A stretch of 64,000 bases of DNA from Acholoe squamosa (Eukaryota; Annelida; Polychaeta; Phyllodocida; Polynoidae): positions 70,690,659 to 70,754,658 of the forward strand of contig OX439038.1 in the NCBI GenBank assembly GCA_949317995.1, given 5' to 3'. Each line of letters starts with the position of its first letter. Position 1 is the stretch's first letter. The translations under genes were made by a program, and so were the position numbers. Under the pieces are notes generated by a model. That model was not told where the DNA came from. It did not search any database and saw only the letters and a program-made list of their open reading frames with translations. Shown one piece after another: positions 44,818-56,139 of the stretch.

Positions 44818-47744
44818 ATGGCTGAGGAATCCGTAGCTGCAGCCAAGCTATCCGGTGATCCGGATAAGCTGACTCCGTCCGCAGAAGCTTTTCCGGAAGC
44901 TTTGTCACCTGTAACACAGGAAGAAAGCGAGATGATGGACGTGGAGGAACCCACGGATCGCTCGTTCGAGGAGAAGCTGGCTTCATTTTCACTGAATGAG
45001 CCAGAGAAGATGCTATCTCCACTCCTACCCGAGGGATCCGGAGGGGCTGCGAGTGCTGAACCCGCAGCGACTGAGTCCGAAACCACCCAAGTCGACGGAC
45101 CGAAGGATCAGTGGAAGCCAGCAGTGGCTGACCCGTTCCCAGTAGAGTACGATGGTCACTACCTGTATGTCCACCCGGAACTGCAGGCACAAGTGACCTA
45201 CGCGGATGGTACACCAGTCAGGATGGACCCGAAAGTAAGGATAGCTATCGAGGGCGTCATGGCTCCCGAACAGCTGACCAGGACGCCTCCCGAATGGCTT
45301 CGAGACTGGCCGTGGTTCCAACGGGGACTTATGGTGGACGCTGGTTTCCGTGAAACCGCGTATGAAGCCAACCTAGCCTTCGAGCTCGGAGCGTACCAGA
45401 AGCCTGACAAGTCCCTGTGGAACGTCAAGGCTACGAACATTAATTGGGTAGGCTGTGTCTGGGATCCCGAGGGGCAGACTTACCCACGTCCTTGTGCCAC
45501 CCGGCCCCAATACCGGACCACAAAGGAGTTCCGGGAAGCCGCTGCTAACTTCGAACAGTGGGACGACGGTTTTTACATAACCGAGAAAGAGTTAGTGGAT
45601 GTTCAACTCACTAACCGGTATGGACCGTAAAGCAGCCCTTCGGACGGTTCTCGTCCGCCGAATGACTGCTGAACAGGAGGCCCAGGAGGCTAAGAGGGCC
45701 GCGGAAGTACCCGCACCTCCTATCCCCGACCTGAAGCTTGCCACCAGGAGCTCAGCCAGTGCTACACCAGCCACCGGCAGTACTACCACCCCGGTAGAAG
45801 CCTCGACCTCCAGTGCACCCGGAACCCAGGAACCGGAGGAAGACTGGAAGGTCAGCAAGAAGAGGAGGTCCGCTGCTCAGAAGCTCAAGAATCTCCCGGA
45901 TTCTGCTAGAGCCGAGCTGAAACCCAGCACCTCAGCCACTGGTAGTACTGCCATGAAGGTTGAGTCGTCAGACGAGGAGTCGGTGCACAAATCCTCGGTT
46001 GAGTATGATGAGAAGGCCACTCCATCAACTCAAACCGAGGCCGAACGCCAAATCCGGATTCAAAACTCAGATTCCGACGTGTTTCTCCGACTGTGCCTAC
46101 GGAGTAAAGAAGGACGGCTCTACCCTCTATGCCTGCCCGGACTCAGTCAACAAGAATAATGAGTCAGATGATGAAGATTGGATGCGTCTTTCGGACGAGG
46201 ACCCCAATCCGAGCAAAGCCTATCGAAAGATGTGGCTTATGCTAAACCACACCGAAGGGTACTACACTTATACCCAGAGGAGGAAGCTGCGTTGGGCTCT
46301 AGAGAAGTGGTACGGTGACGACCAGAAGTCCTGTCCCTTCTCTATCTGCCAGGATGCGAGTGATGTCTCGGTCCGGACCTGGAGTACTCCAGCCCGGTTC
46401 CAAAGGCATCTGGTAGAAACCCACTTCCACCATCACCCGGTTTACATTTGTGACCCGAGTTATGGTAAGAAGGGCAAGAAGTGTACTACAAAGGTGCAAT
46501 ATAGCCGACGTAGTGATCTGGCAAGACACCAGAAGAAATGCCACGCAGAAGGTTTAGACGGGGCTCGGAAGCGCATCATGGAGCTTCATCAGGAACTCAT
46601 GAAGGAGTTCGATAGTCTGAGCGAGGATGCTTGGTCTAAGATCCGACCGGGGGACCAAGTCCTCTGCGAGGTTCCGAAGACCAAGGATTCGAAACTCCGC
46701 GCGAAGATAGTCCTGACTCCTGGAAAGGGTAAACTGGCCATGCACGAGTCTCTCTGGCAGAAATGCGAGGAATCCGGCAAGGAGGGAAAGAGAGCTCGTG
46801 AAAGGAGCAGAAGAGACCAGAACCGTGGTGGCAACGGTAATGGTCAGACCACCACTGCTAAAGTCAGAGCAGAGGACCGCTCCAGGTCTCCTCTGGCTCG
46901 GCACCCCCACGAGCAGGCTCAGGGCACTCCGGTGTTCAAGAAGCCCGAACCTGCCGGATACGCTGGAGCCGTATCAAAGCCTGGGAAGGTTAATCCCCGT
47001 AACTTTCCGTCCTTGACCCAGGGACCTGGACCTGAGAGCCAGACCTTGGTCGTAGGAAAGGATGGTCGTCTTGTCCCTAAGAAGACCTCAGCACCTGCTG
47101 CCGCCGGATCCGCATCTGCTCCAGCCGCCCTGCCAATCAACTTCACCCAGGAGCAGTTAAGCCTCTACCTGCAAATGGGATTGAAGCAGAACCCGCCTCC
47201 TGCCTACTGTGTACCATCAGCAGGCGTGTCCGGAAGCCCCAAACCCGGAATTGGTCCTCAGGCCGCATCGACTCCCCCCAAGGCTGTCGCTGCACCTGCG
47301 AAACCAAAGGACGCCATTACCATTAAAACCGGTAATGCGGAAGTTTGGTTTGAGAAGTCTCACCAAGGGGAGGCAGATGTCCAGAAGGCCATCTACACCC
47401 ACTGGGAGAAGTGTGTCCGTGAGAAGGCCACAGAATTCCATCAGGGACTTCTAAATGACACCCTGTTGTGTATGAAGGAGGTCGCGGATGCTGAAAAGCA
47501 GCGCCTCGAGACCCTCATTCGGGACGACGTAAAGGCCCGGGAGGAGGCTGCCGCAGCTGCCCAAGAAAAGGCAGCTATGGACGTACACGTCTTGGAGAAA
47601 CGTGTAAAAGAGGAGATTACCCGGAATACCAACTTGAACACTAAGTTCATGAGGGTATTCAGAGTCGACCTCGACGAGTGGGACGGCACTCCCGAGTCGG
47701 CTCTAGCTCTTCTTAAGAAGAAGCATGCGAAGAAATCCGTCTAA
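44818..47744 (+). pseudogene. Third ORF of the Gypsy element: zinc-finger-like protein of unknown function
   Basis: The ATG at 44818 has a fair context (G at +4). Three consecutive frames join into one long protein of about 970 residues, broken by frameshifts near 45620 and near 46090. The first part (to 45630) has an acidic start and a compact Trp/Tyr-rich domain (WLRDWPWFQRG). The linker (45599-46159) is Ala/Ser/Thr-rich. The last part (to 47744) has two C2H2/C2HC-like fingers (about 46333-46540), a Lys/Arg-rich region, a Pro/Ala-rich stretch and a C-terminal helical region rich in Ala/Glu/Lys. No signal peptide, membrane span or furin site, so it is not an envelope gene. The fingers suggest nucleic-acid binding. 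I do not recognise the family. CG-rich codon use differs from gag and pol, hinting at a separate origin. Confidence 0.7.
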
Positions 47745-49290
47745 GCATGCTACGGGTTATTTTCCATAATTTTTTTTTCTCTCCACCACTAAATAACCAG
47801 ATATAGTCTTTGCGGAACCCTACAGGTCTACGAATGTTTTCTTCATTAGTATATGAACACCTGTTGTATGTGTTCTGGGTTCCTTTTATGACCAGCTTAT
47901 TGTATAATTCAGGCTGTATAACCCTTATTGTACCCTGAATAGTCTATTCGGATTCAGAACTTCACTTATGGACAATCCGATAGTAGACTTGCTGCTGTCA
48001 AACGTATCCGGATGCCGGTTCCAGACTTCTGCTGCTACCTGTGCTAACCACTTACTAGGATGGACTTTACGATTTACCTCTACAATTCATCTATACTCCC
48101 GAATGGACTTATACTACATGTTAGTACTATTTCCGGACCAGCCTATATTGGACTTTTTACTTATGTCAACAATACTTAAACGGATTACGATTCTATACTG
48201 TTGACAAAACCGGATCTACAATTCACTTCTACATTCTACACCATTCGGATATACCTATGAACTATAGCACTTCTAGAGGATTGTGGGTAGCTGCCCCAAA
48301 TTCATCTACCGTGTTCACTCTAATAACTATAGACTTTAGCACGTCCATCCCGTGGTTAGCTGACCACACCTACCATCTAGTATCCGGAGGGCTACAGCAG
48401 AAGACTCCAGCAGCATCTATCATTTTTTTTAAATTGTACATGTTATCATATGTCTATTTTTCTATAATGTTATTTGTATGTGCATATCCACTAAACTGGT
48501 TACAACTTACTATATATTGTGATACGGGTATATATATATATCTGTTGGTACGGATCTCAAATTACTGTTCATATTTATAATATAAGATCCGGTAAACTAC
48601 ACCAGAACATACGTATTATTGTCCTGCGAGACATGTTGTATCATAAATATATTAATCTGGTGTTATAAAGGTTATTTGGTACACGGTGATATCATATATA
48701 TCATTATATTCATTACTACACCGTGATTTTTTTTTTCTGTTCAAGTGTATAATACAAATGGTTCTATTCGTACTACTCACGGAATCCTTAACGGATTCAT
48801 ATGGTTATATCATACAATGATATTACAAGATTATATGTCATTAGATAGTGTAGTTACTCTAACAGTCTTTTTCAAGACTATATAATCAAATGTGGTATTA
48901 ATAACTACAAACGCATATGAATGTTATTACATAATGTATTTAATGTTAACAGTTCCGTTACACATAACTGTTACTGTCACATGTATACGAATAATGATAC
49001 TTGTCCTATTAATTATACCGTACACATGATATGTTATCCTATGGTATAATAAGCTAATTAACAGTTTCAATACATATAACTGTTATTCATTCAAGTAATT
49101 CGTATCATATTCCAACATTCAATTTGTTATTATGTAACTACATACACTATCGAATATATGTATATGACATTCAAATCATATTTAACCTGGTGTTAACGTT
49201 ATATCTATGGTTGTACCTCTATTACTAATGGTTTAGACATATAGATATGTTATCCTAGTAATATTACTATAACTATAACACCCTCCTAAA
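47745..49290 (+). other. AT-rich 3' untranslated region of the Gypsy element
   Basis: About 1.5 kb without a convincing gene between ORF3 and the polypurine tract. It is very AT-rich with many tata/acat runs. A 107-codon frame at 48257-48580 looks membrane-like but is low in complexity and has no family I can name. Confidence 0.6.
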
Positions 49291-49291
49291 T

Positions 49292-49305
49292 GTCTGGGGG
49301 AGTGG
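49292..49305 (+). other. Polypurine tract
   Basis: gtctgggggagtgg directly before the TGT of the 3' LTR. This is the expected site for plus-strand priming. Confidence 0.6.
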
Positions 49306-49682
49306 TGTAGAGGTACGCATTGTCTAACCATAGAGTTGGGTACCGTCTGACGTGGCGGGTGAGTCGAGTCGTCGGACGTTCCTCAGGTTCCGGATAGATG
49401 GCAGCACCGATCCGGGTCTGTGGGGACATCTGACGACGAACACCTGGGTCCTTATATAAAGCCCGGGGCTCAGCCGCTACGTCAGAGGCCCTTCTGGCCT
49501 CCGCACCATGTAGACTCTTATCCATCAATATTAGCTGCCTCTTCTATACCATCCGGCAGCCGTGAGTGTACACTAAGAAATAAAACTAACCGTTGGCATA
49601 CACTTGGAATACTGTCTTACTCTTCCTTTCCGAATCGTAAGACCCGAACCCCCCCAGGTCCGTAAGGCCACAAACCCTTACA
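49306..49682 (+). repeat. 3' LTR
   Basis: 377 bp, about 99% identical to the 5' LTR. Differences include gatagA (C in the 5' copy), ctgaC (T), cctcC (T) in the hairpin arm, and gactC. The C-run has seven Cs against eight. Confidence 0.95.
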
Positions 49683-50462
49683 CAACTAACCATTAGTCAA
49701 AGTGCCCAACTTGCCTTGGCTTGTCTGATTTTGACTAAGATTCCTCAGTGGTTTTGACTAAGTATGCAATCTAATAATGGTGAGTGTAAGCTCTGTATAG
49801 GATCCACATCCCACAGATAATAATCTCATCATTTAGGAAGCATACATGTGAAATGCCTCACATCATTTTCATTAGAGCCCCAGAGTCAATTACTCTGGGT
49901 TTTCCACAAAGAAGCAGATACATCTGTGGATATTTTACTTATCTAGATTCCCACAGAAAAGGTGTAATTATCTGTCTACCTAGTTTATTTAACAATTCAT
50001 TAAACTATTTGACATATTCTGCCAAGCTTGATGTTATATTGAATTGTGAAAGCCTCAAAATTATACAGCCTGAAAATCCCCATCATTTTGACATCCATCG
50101 AATGGTTTATGGTACACAGCCACCAAAAAAATCCTGTTTCAAACCACACTGCCACCTGGTGTGTAAGGGCAATACTATGCCAATAAAGCTTAGTCAAAGT
50201 CACTAAGAGATCTTAGTCAAAGTGACTAAGTGACAGTGACTAAGATAAGCTCCCAGCAGATACCTTATTCAATATTGTGGTTGGAGAGAGAAACTGATAT
50301 GGGTAGTCAATGTGACTAAAATAAACTAGACATTGTTAGTCACACATTAGTCATATGTACTAACTAAGATCATTTGGGCGTTTTGACAGAAAAAAATCCA
50401 TGTTAGTCAGTCTAACTTAACTTAGTTAAGTTAGACTGACTACCATGGAATTTTTTTCTGTG

Positions 50463-52664
50463 TAGATGACAATATAATGACAGTATACCATACATAATCT
50501 TTTCTAACAACCTAGTTGGTCTTTTCTAATAATCAAGTTGGAATACTCTTTTCTAATATCGATCTCCGATGATTGCTATCTCCTTCCCATAATCAGATAC
50601 CACCATTCATTCTGACCAGTGTGGTAGATGCGTGAAAGTTGTCAATAGCACTGTGATGCCCTCTTGTGTGTATTCTTATAACTAAGGTATGTCAACACTT
50701 CCGGAAATAGCCAGTATATAGGCCTTATTGAGGTTTCCCATAATACACTCTGTTCAGGGAGGGTTCCTGCTAATTACCATAAGTAGGACAGTCATGTGAC
50801 CTGGTCTGGCCAATGGCCCCCGACCGGAATTCTGCAAGTGCATGGGCGATAATACAGCATCGCATAACCTCAATCAGCAGTATGGCGCGAGGTCAGTCCT
50901 CTTCAATACAAGGCTTAAAGGCGCTCTGAATCCAGGAACTACGTCCGCCGACGTTAGCACTGTGGGGGACGTAGCCGATTCAGAGATCCTTTAACATGAG
51001 TTGAATCTACTTGTCTCTATTAATATAAAAGAACCAGAAGCTTTACAAGAACCAAAAGTGAGCTGTAATAGATACAGCTCAGGGCTTAGGTCTTTTCTTT
51101 TTGGCTAGATTTTACTGAATAATTCCTCCAGGTGGCAGGACTGAGTAGCCAGGCCTTCATTGCAGTACAATACAGTAGTATGAGGGCAGATACCAATACA
51201 ACGTTTGACTTGGCCGAAAACATCAATAGAAAATCAGTCTGAGTTCTGGTGACAGATGGAACCATGCACTGTAAAGTTTCTGTTGAAATTGGCATGGTTA
51301 ATTAATTATCACAATATTGTAAATTCAGATTTCTCGTAGAGGGAGTTGGTGTATATGAGTTCATAACTATGCTAACTGGGTGAAGTATGTTTCCTGCCAT
51401 TCAACCAATCATGTCAATTTGTCCAGAACGGCTAAAGAACGAACTCATATCACTAAAGCATCATGTTGTTGAACCAGTGTAACAATACTTTTATGAGAAA
51501 GCGTATACAAATGTGTTAGTTTTTTGGTTTTTTTTAGAAAAAAGATGGAATTTTATTCTCATTGCATTTCTTATTATAGGTGACATGACAGGTCATTAAG
51601 GCCAAATTAAACCTTGACCAGGCTGACAGTCTATGGCCGACGTTTTCAGAATAATGGTCTCAATAAGATTATCATACCACCGATTTTGTTCTCATCTCTC
51701 ACTCAAGGGCTATCATTTTGGATGTGATGGGTCCCTAATGACATTTTGGTCTTTATTCTTAAACAGGTTGAACCAAACCATCAACAGGTGGTAATTATAG
51801 AGAGAACTGTACCAAAACTCTTCATGTCATAAAATAAGGTCCTGGTTTTTGTGCAGGTAAAGTCCAGGGGTAAAGTATAAAGCAAACAGTGCAGTGGACC
51901 AACCACTTTAACATCCTGTCAGGGAACATGATTTCCCATCCCCGGTTGGCCGGCCCGAAGGGGCGGATTGCCAGGCAATCACTGGTTCCCCTCTCTGTAT
52001 CATACCAGTCCAGGTGTGGATGGAAGGTGGTGATCGTCAGGCAAGGGGTTGTGGTCTAGTGGTATGACACCCGTCTGCAGACGTGGAGACCGGGGTTGGA
52101 TTCCCCGAAACTCCAGAACAAAGTTTTCACCTACTGACCTCTACAATCCTATGAAAAGATTGTATCAATTATCATTTTATATCATAAGAAGATCTCATCT
52201 TACCAACACATTTCCACTTACATGTTAAACATGTTTTTGCCTGTTGTATCATGAAACCTTAGTCAAGAAAGCATGACTCGATTATTCTCAGCAAGATGTC
52301 TTTTTAGGCATGCAGGTGACAGGAATGTTATCTTAGTTACATTTAAAGTATAATATCTCTATCATATGATATATATACGATTGTGATAGGTTTAGGATGA
52401 GATCATGATGAGATATTCTCATAGCAATGAAACAGGCATGTAAATAACATAATGCTTTACCAGTTATTGTAGATTTACTGGATGGTTATGTACAACTCAA
52501 TTTTTCTTCGCCCTAATAGAAAGTTTACAAATATGCTATTTTATAGCCTGTATTAATCCATGGTAATTTGTAATGAAATATCAGCACACTAAGAAGCCCA
52601 GCTGCTTAGACAGACATGACTCAAAGTCTAAGGGAATCAGAAATTCTAATCCTGAGTTAAAATC
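50463..52664. other. Intergenic region upstream of the transporter copy 3 stop
   Basis: No supported gene. An 80-bp fold-back element lies at 50915-50994 (TTAAAGGCGCTCTGAATC and near-complement, bounded by TTAA-like ends), and a tRNA-like SINE head at about 52042-52118. Confidence 0.6.
52042..52118 (+). repeat. tRNA-derived SINE head or tRNA pseudogene
   Basis: It has an A-box-like tggtctagtggtatgac and a B-box-like ggttggattcc, spaced as in a tRNA. The acceptor stem pairs only partly and the anticodon stem has a mismatch with a six-base loop. A short SINE head is more likely than a functional tRNA. Confidence 0.4.
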
Positions 52665-55600
52665 TTAATTGGTGCTTCGGCTTACAAGAACTGTCACTGC
52701 AAAGAGTAGCACCATTATGGATACACCACCTAACATTGTGTAGGGGAATATATAAGTCCCCCACAATTTGAACATTGCACCAACAGCCGCAGGAACTAAC
52801 ATCATACCCAGGTATACAGAGAACATAAGGATTGAGGTAGAGCGAGCAGTCCCTTTAAGGGACCTTTTTGTTATTATAAGAACATTTCCGACTGTAGTTG
52901 ACAAAGCGATGCCAAGAAGAACAGAACAGATCCATATTATACTGAAATGTGTAGTAGCTAATGTGCTTAGTCCTACCATACCAATGACACCAAGGCTAAT
53001 GCTAATAGCTATGTTAAATCTCAGGTAGCCAAACTTAGTGATGAAGATGCCAAATATCCGTCCACCAGACATGGCTGCAAAGAAAGCAGCATTAACAACT
53101 GTACTGGCACCTTTGGCAAAATTTAGCGTTTTGTAGGCAAAAATTACAACTAGACCTCCATATGCAATTTCTATACCACAACTAAAAAATAGAAACATAC
53201 AGTATAGACCCAATGTTATCAGTCTTCTGGTTCTTCCAATGCCACACCTTTCTTCTTTTTTTGCATCTTTACTGGCTTCCACATGTTTTGTACCTCCCTG
53301 TTGCTGTCTTTGGCACATCATGAAGAACAGAACTAAGAAGATTACTGCTATAACTATGTCGAAGATACCCATGATTAAATATGGATAAATTAGATCAGGG
53401 TTCTTCCTATTTTCACTGAACTGGAAGTCATTAAGACTAGAATTTGACAAGGATATATTTGGTAATTTCAAAGTGATATTATTTCCTATAGTAAAAGCTG
53501 GTCCCAAGGTCCGGAATGCTTTGTTAGTGGTGTTTGCAGATGTGGTATGGTATGGAGTATCATTTGTGATGTTTAGATCAGTTATAGGCCTGTCAGAAGT
53601 ACGATCTTGAAATGACTTGGATATTAAGGGTCCTATAGTAGATCCAACTGACATGGACAGGTGAAGGCCTAGGATGGCAGATGGGTCCTCCCATAATGAC
53701 ATTATGTAGAGAGTGGAACCTGCAAGATATAAAGCCAAGTCAGCTGTGAACATTTAATTCTACACTGCAAAAATGGTGTTTAGATCCTAAACACAATTCT
53801 AAACATATTCTTGCAACGTTTTTGTAATCACATTAATTTCCTAAACATGTTTAGCCAAACAATGTGCTTAGCTCAAGTGTTTAGAAATGTAGGTGTTTAG
53901 GTTAAAACTTTGTGTTTAGATATCTATGATTTTTTGTGTTTAGGTGTTTATGAATTTTTGTGTTTAGATGATTAAATAATTTGATGGAGAGTTAAGGTTT
54001 GCAGACATGTATGCATTAAAACAAGAGATATATTTTGTTTGTTTTCTCATTTACTGGGGGGGCATAAGCAGGTATTTACTTGTCAAAGTCTCCAAAGATG
54101 TCAGCCACAGCTATATATGTGTACATGTATTACACACTGCATTAGAATGAGAGACTTGAGAAAGTACAACAGCTTGGCAGGAAGGACATTGCCTTATCTA
54201 TTCCAGAATAACATCAACTAGGTGTCAGGCATGGAGCTTATTGATTATTTTATGCTAATGATGGTGGCATAAGGTGAATCTTGTCAATTTTCTATTGCCC
54301 TTTCTATTCACATGACATTCTATGAAATGAAACCATGATAAACATGGGATTTGGGGACATTTGTCACAACAATTGATTATAACTATGTGCAGATAGTCCA
54401 TTCAAAGGTAGTGCTGCTACCTGGTGTGGATTCAACATCCAAGTATCTAAACATATTGATGTTTAAATCTAAACACCTATTATTCAACTGTTTCAACTCT
54501 AACATGTTTAGCGTAAACATTTATGTAGTTAGAATAAAAGTGTTCATTTCCTAAATGTGTAGTCGATGAAACACCTAATTGACCTATATGTTTAGGTTTT
54601 AAACGTGTTTAGACCTAAACATGTTTTGAATCTAAACACCATTTTTGCAGTGTATTTGAAATAATCTGTAATAAGTTACATTATAGCACTGAAGTACTTT
54701 AGAGTATGCTGAAAATGCCATCTACATATTATATGTGTATGAACAGTGCCTCATGAGTTTGATATTGAATAACAAACACGCAAAATAAACAGAGCAGAAC
54801 CTATGTGGTATTCCCTATATAATGTAGGGAATTGATAGGGTTGATCAATTGATTTCAATAACATGTTTAGTAAAGTAATGTAGATTACCATGTAGATATG
54901 AACGTACACTGTAAAAGATAACTGTTGAATCTACCAGGGACCCTTGTTAAACTGAACAGTGAACCACCGTAATTATATAGCAGGGGGACCAGTGTAGTTT
55001 TTTACAAGAGGCCCAGGTGGCAGTAGGGTGGTACAAAGAATCTATTTGAAAATAATGATGGATCTCTGGCAACTTTGGGATGAGGATTATGTCATTGTGA
55101 TGACATTATTTTTACAGTGCAAACTATTGGTCAGGTTTAAATGCGACCCTGTGATTTTAGCCTAGGATTACTTAAGTAAGAAAATTTATCATCACGGCAG
55201 ACAAAGCAACTATCAAAAATGTGCATACCTCCTCCCAGAAAACCAAGACCACTTCCAGATAAAGCCACCATTGCAGCCAAAAGTCCATAATTTCCACAGA
55301 ATGGAAATGAAGTGGATACAGCAGCTAGTGCTAGCATGGCCAGCCCAAGTTGTGCCTCTTTATTGAACTTGCCAGCCAGTACACCAGACAATAGGACAGC
55401 TGGAAGTCGGCCCAGGTTCTGCCATGTATACAACAGGGCCATTTGACTAGAGTTGGCATTGGTGTTTGCTTCAAGGTCAATGAGTGAGGAACCGAGTATA
55501 GACATCAACAGACCCTGGACATTAAAGAAAAGAAATTATTATCTAATCAAAATAACTGATAAAATGGAGATTACTTGGGGATGCTAGAGGGTCAATCACG

Positions 55601-56139
55601 ATTGTACGTATTACCATTCAAGTTAAAAGAACTTCGACAAATAGTACACATTTGCAACTATTTCGAGGCACAATATTATGTGGTCAAACAACTGCCTTTC
55701 ACTAACTAGGAAAACTACAATAAACCAATGAGTATGGCAAATGCACAGGGCACATTTTTTTAAACTTGTATACCGAATCCATGGTTGGTAGGTTTAACAC
55801 TACTTTGTTCACATAGCTTTTGGCCAATGTCTATAATCATCTCATTCTTAATTAAATCACACAACAATAGAGCATTACTGGAATAAATACACTCACAGTC
55901 CCGATATAAGTTCCATAGGCAGCAACCGTTTTAACAGCTTTTGTCAGACTGCAGCATTTTATTCTAGAACTTGGTGTCTGTGCAGCTGCTGTGTCAACTT
56001 GTGGCAGTTTGATGAAACTCTCAGTCTCTTTGTTCATCATAGGTATAGAGTCTTGTGGTGAGCATTCCATCTCTTTCTTCCTATTAACATTATGGCTAGA
56101 GTCCTCACTGGGAACAGTAGCCCTCAATGGTTTATCCAT
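52665..56139 (-). CDS. MFS sugar-transporter-like protein (MFSD4/NaGLT1-like), copy 3
   Basis: Three exons: 56139-55897, 55514-55229 and 53719-52665. They total 1584 bases, 527 residues plus stop. Donors are GTGAGT and GTATG, acceptors are AG, and phases are the same as in copy 2; exon 2 is exactly the same length (286 bp). I chose the ATG at 56139 because it aligns with the MD-starts of the other copies, not the upstream in-frame ATG at 56163. Shared features: KETESFIKLPQ, LPAVLLSGVLAGKFN, IGPLISKSFQ, a long loop with several N-x-S/T sequons, and six C-terminal helices with EIAYGG. Its role is predicted as for copy 2. A TA-flanked element sits in intron 2. The frame is intact. Confidence 0.85.
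53763..54652. mobile_element. TA-flanked inverted-repeat element in the intron of transporter copy 3
   Basis: The ends begin CACTGCAAAAATGGTG and match each other inverted over 23 bases without change. TA flanks both sides (53761-53762, 54653-54654). The inside is rich in GTGTTTAG / CTAAACA repeats. No transposase. About 0.9 kb, close in size and design to the element at 36020-50462. Confidence 0.8.

Larger units (their letters stand above)
36138..49682 (+). mobile_element. Ty3/Gypsy LTR retrotransposon, 13.5 kb, with a third ORF
   Basis: LTRs of 378 and 377 bp (36138-36515, 49306-49682) begin TGT and end ACA. They differ by about four substitutions and one C, so insertion is recent. CAAC flanks both sides (36134-36137, 49683-49686). 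The order is LTR, primer site, gag, UAG, pol, integrase tail, promoter-like block, ORF3, AT-rich tail, polypurine tract, LTR. Damage: RT core deleted in frame, integrase split by a DNA transposon, stops and frameshifts after it, and two frameshifts in ORF3. This copy is non-autonomous. Confidence 0.9.
36020..50462. mobile_element. TA-flanked inverted-repeat element split by the Gypsy insertion
   Basis: The left end CACAGAAAAAAAT (36020) and right end ATTTTTTTCTGTG (50450-50462) are inverted repeats flanked by TA on both sides (36018-36019, 50463-50464). Without the LTR element the unit would be about 0.9 kb. Its inside is full of TTAGTCA / TGACTAA repeats. Near the right end is a near-perfect palindrome of about 75 bp that repeats the terminal sequence. 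This looks like a non-autonomous Tc1/mariner-type element. Confidence 0.65.

Noticed and set aside
44748..45086. Ser/Gly-rich minus-strand frame opposite ORF3
   Set aside because: Shadow of the CG-rich sense codons of ORF3; composition mirrors the sense strand.
44818..47744. Idea that the third ORF is an envelope gene
   Set aside because: No signal peptide, cleavage site or membrane anchor; it has Cys/His fingers and coiled-coil-like regions instead.
52042..52118. Functional tRNA gene
   Set aside because: Acceptor and anticodon stems have mismatches and the loop is six bases; a SINE head is more likely.
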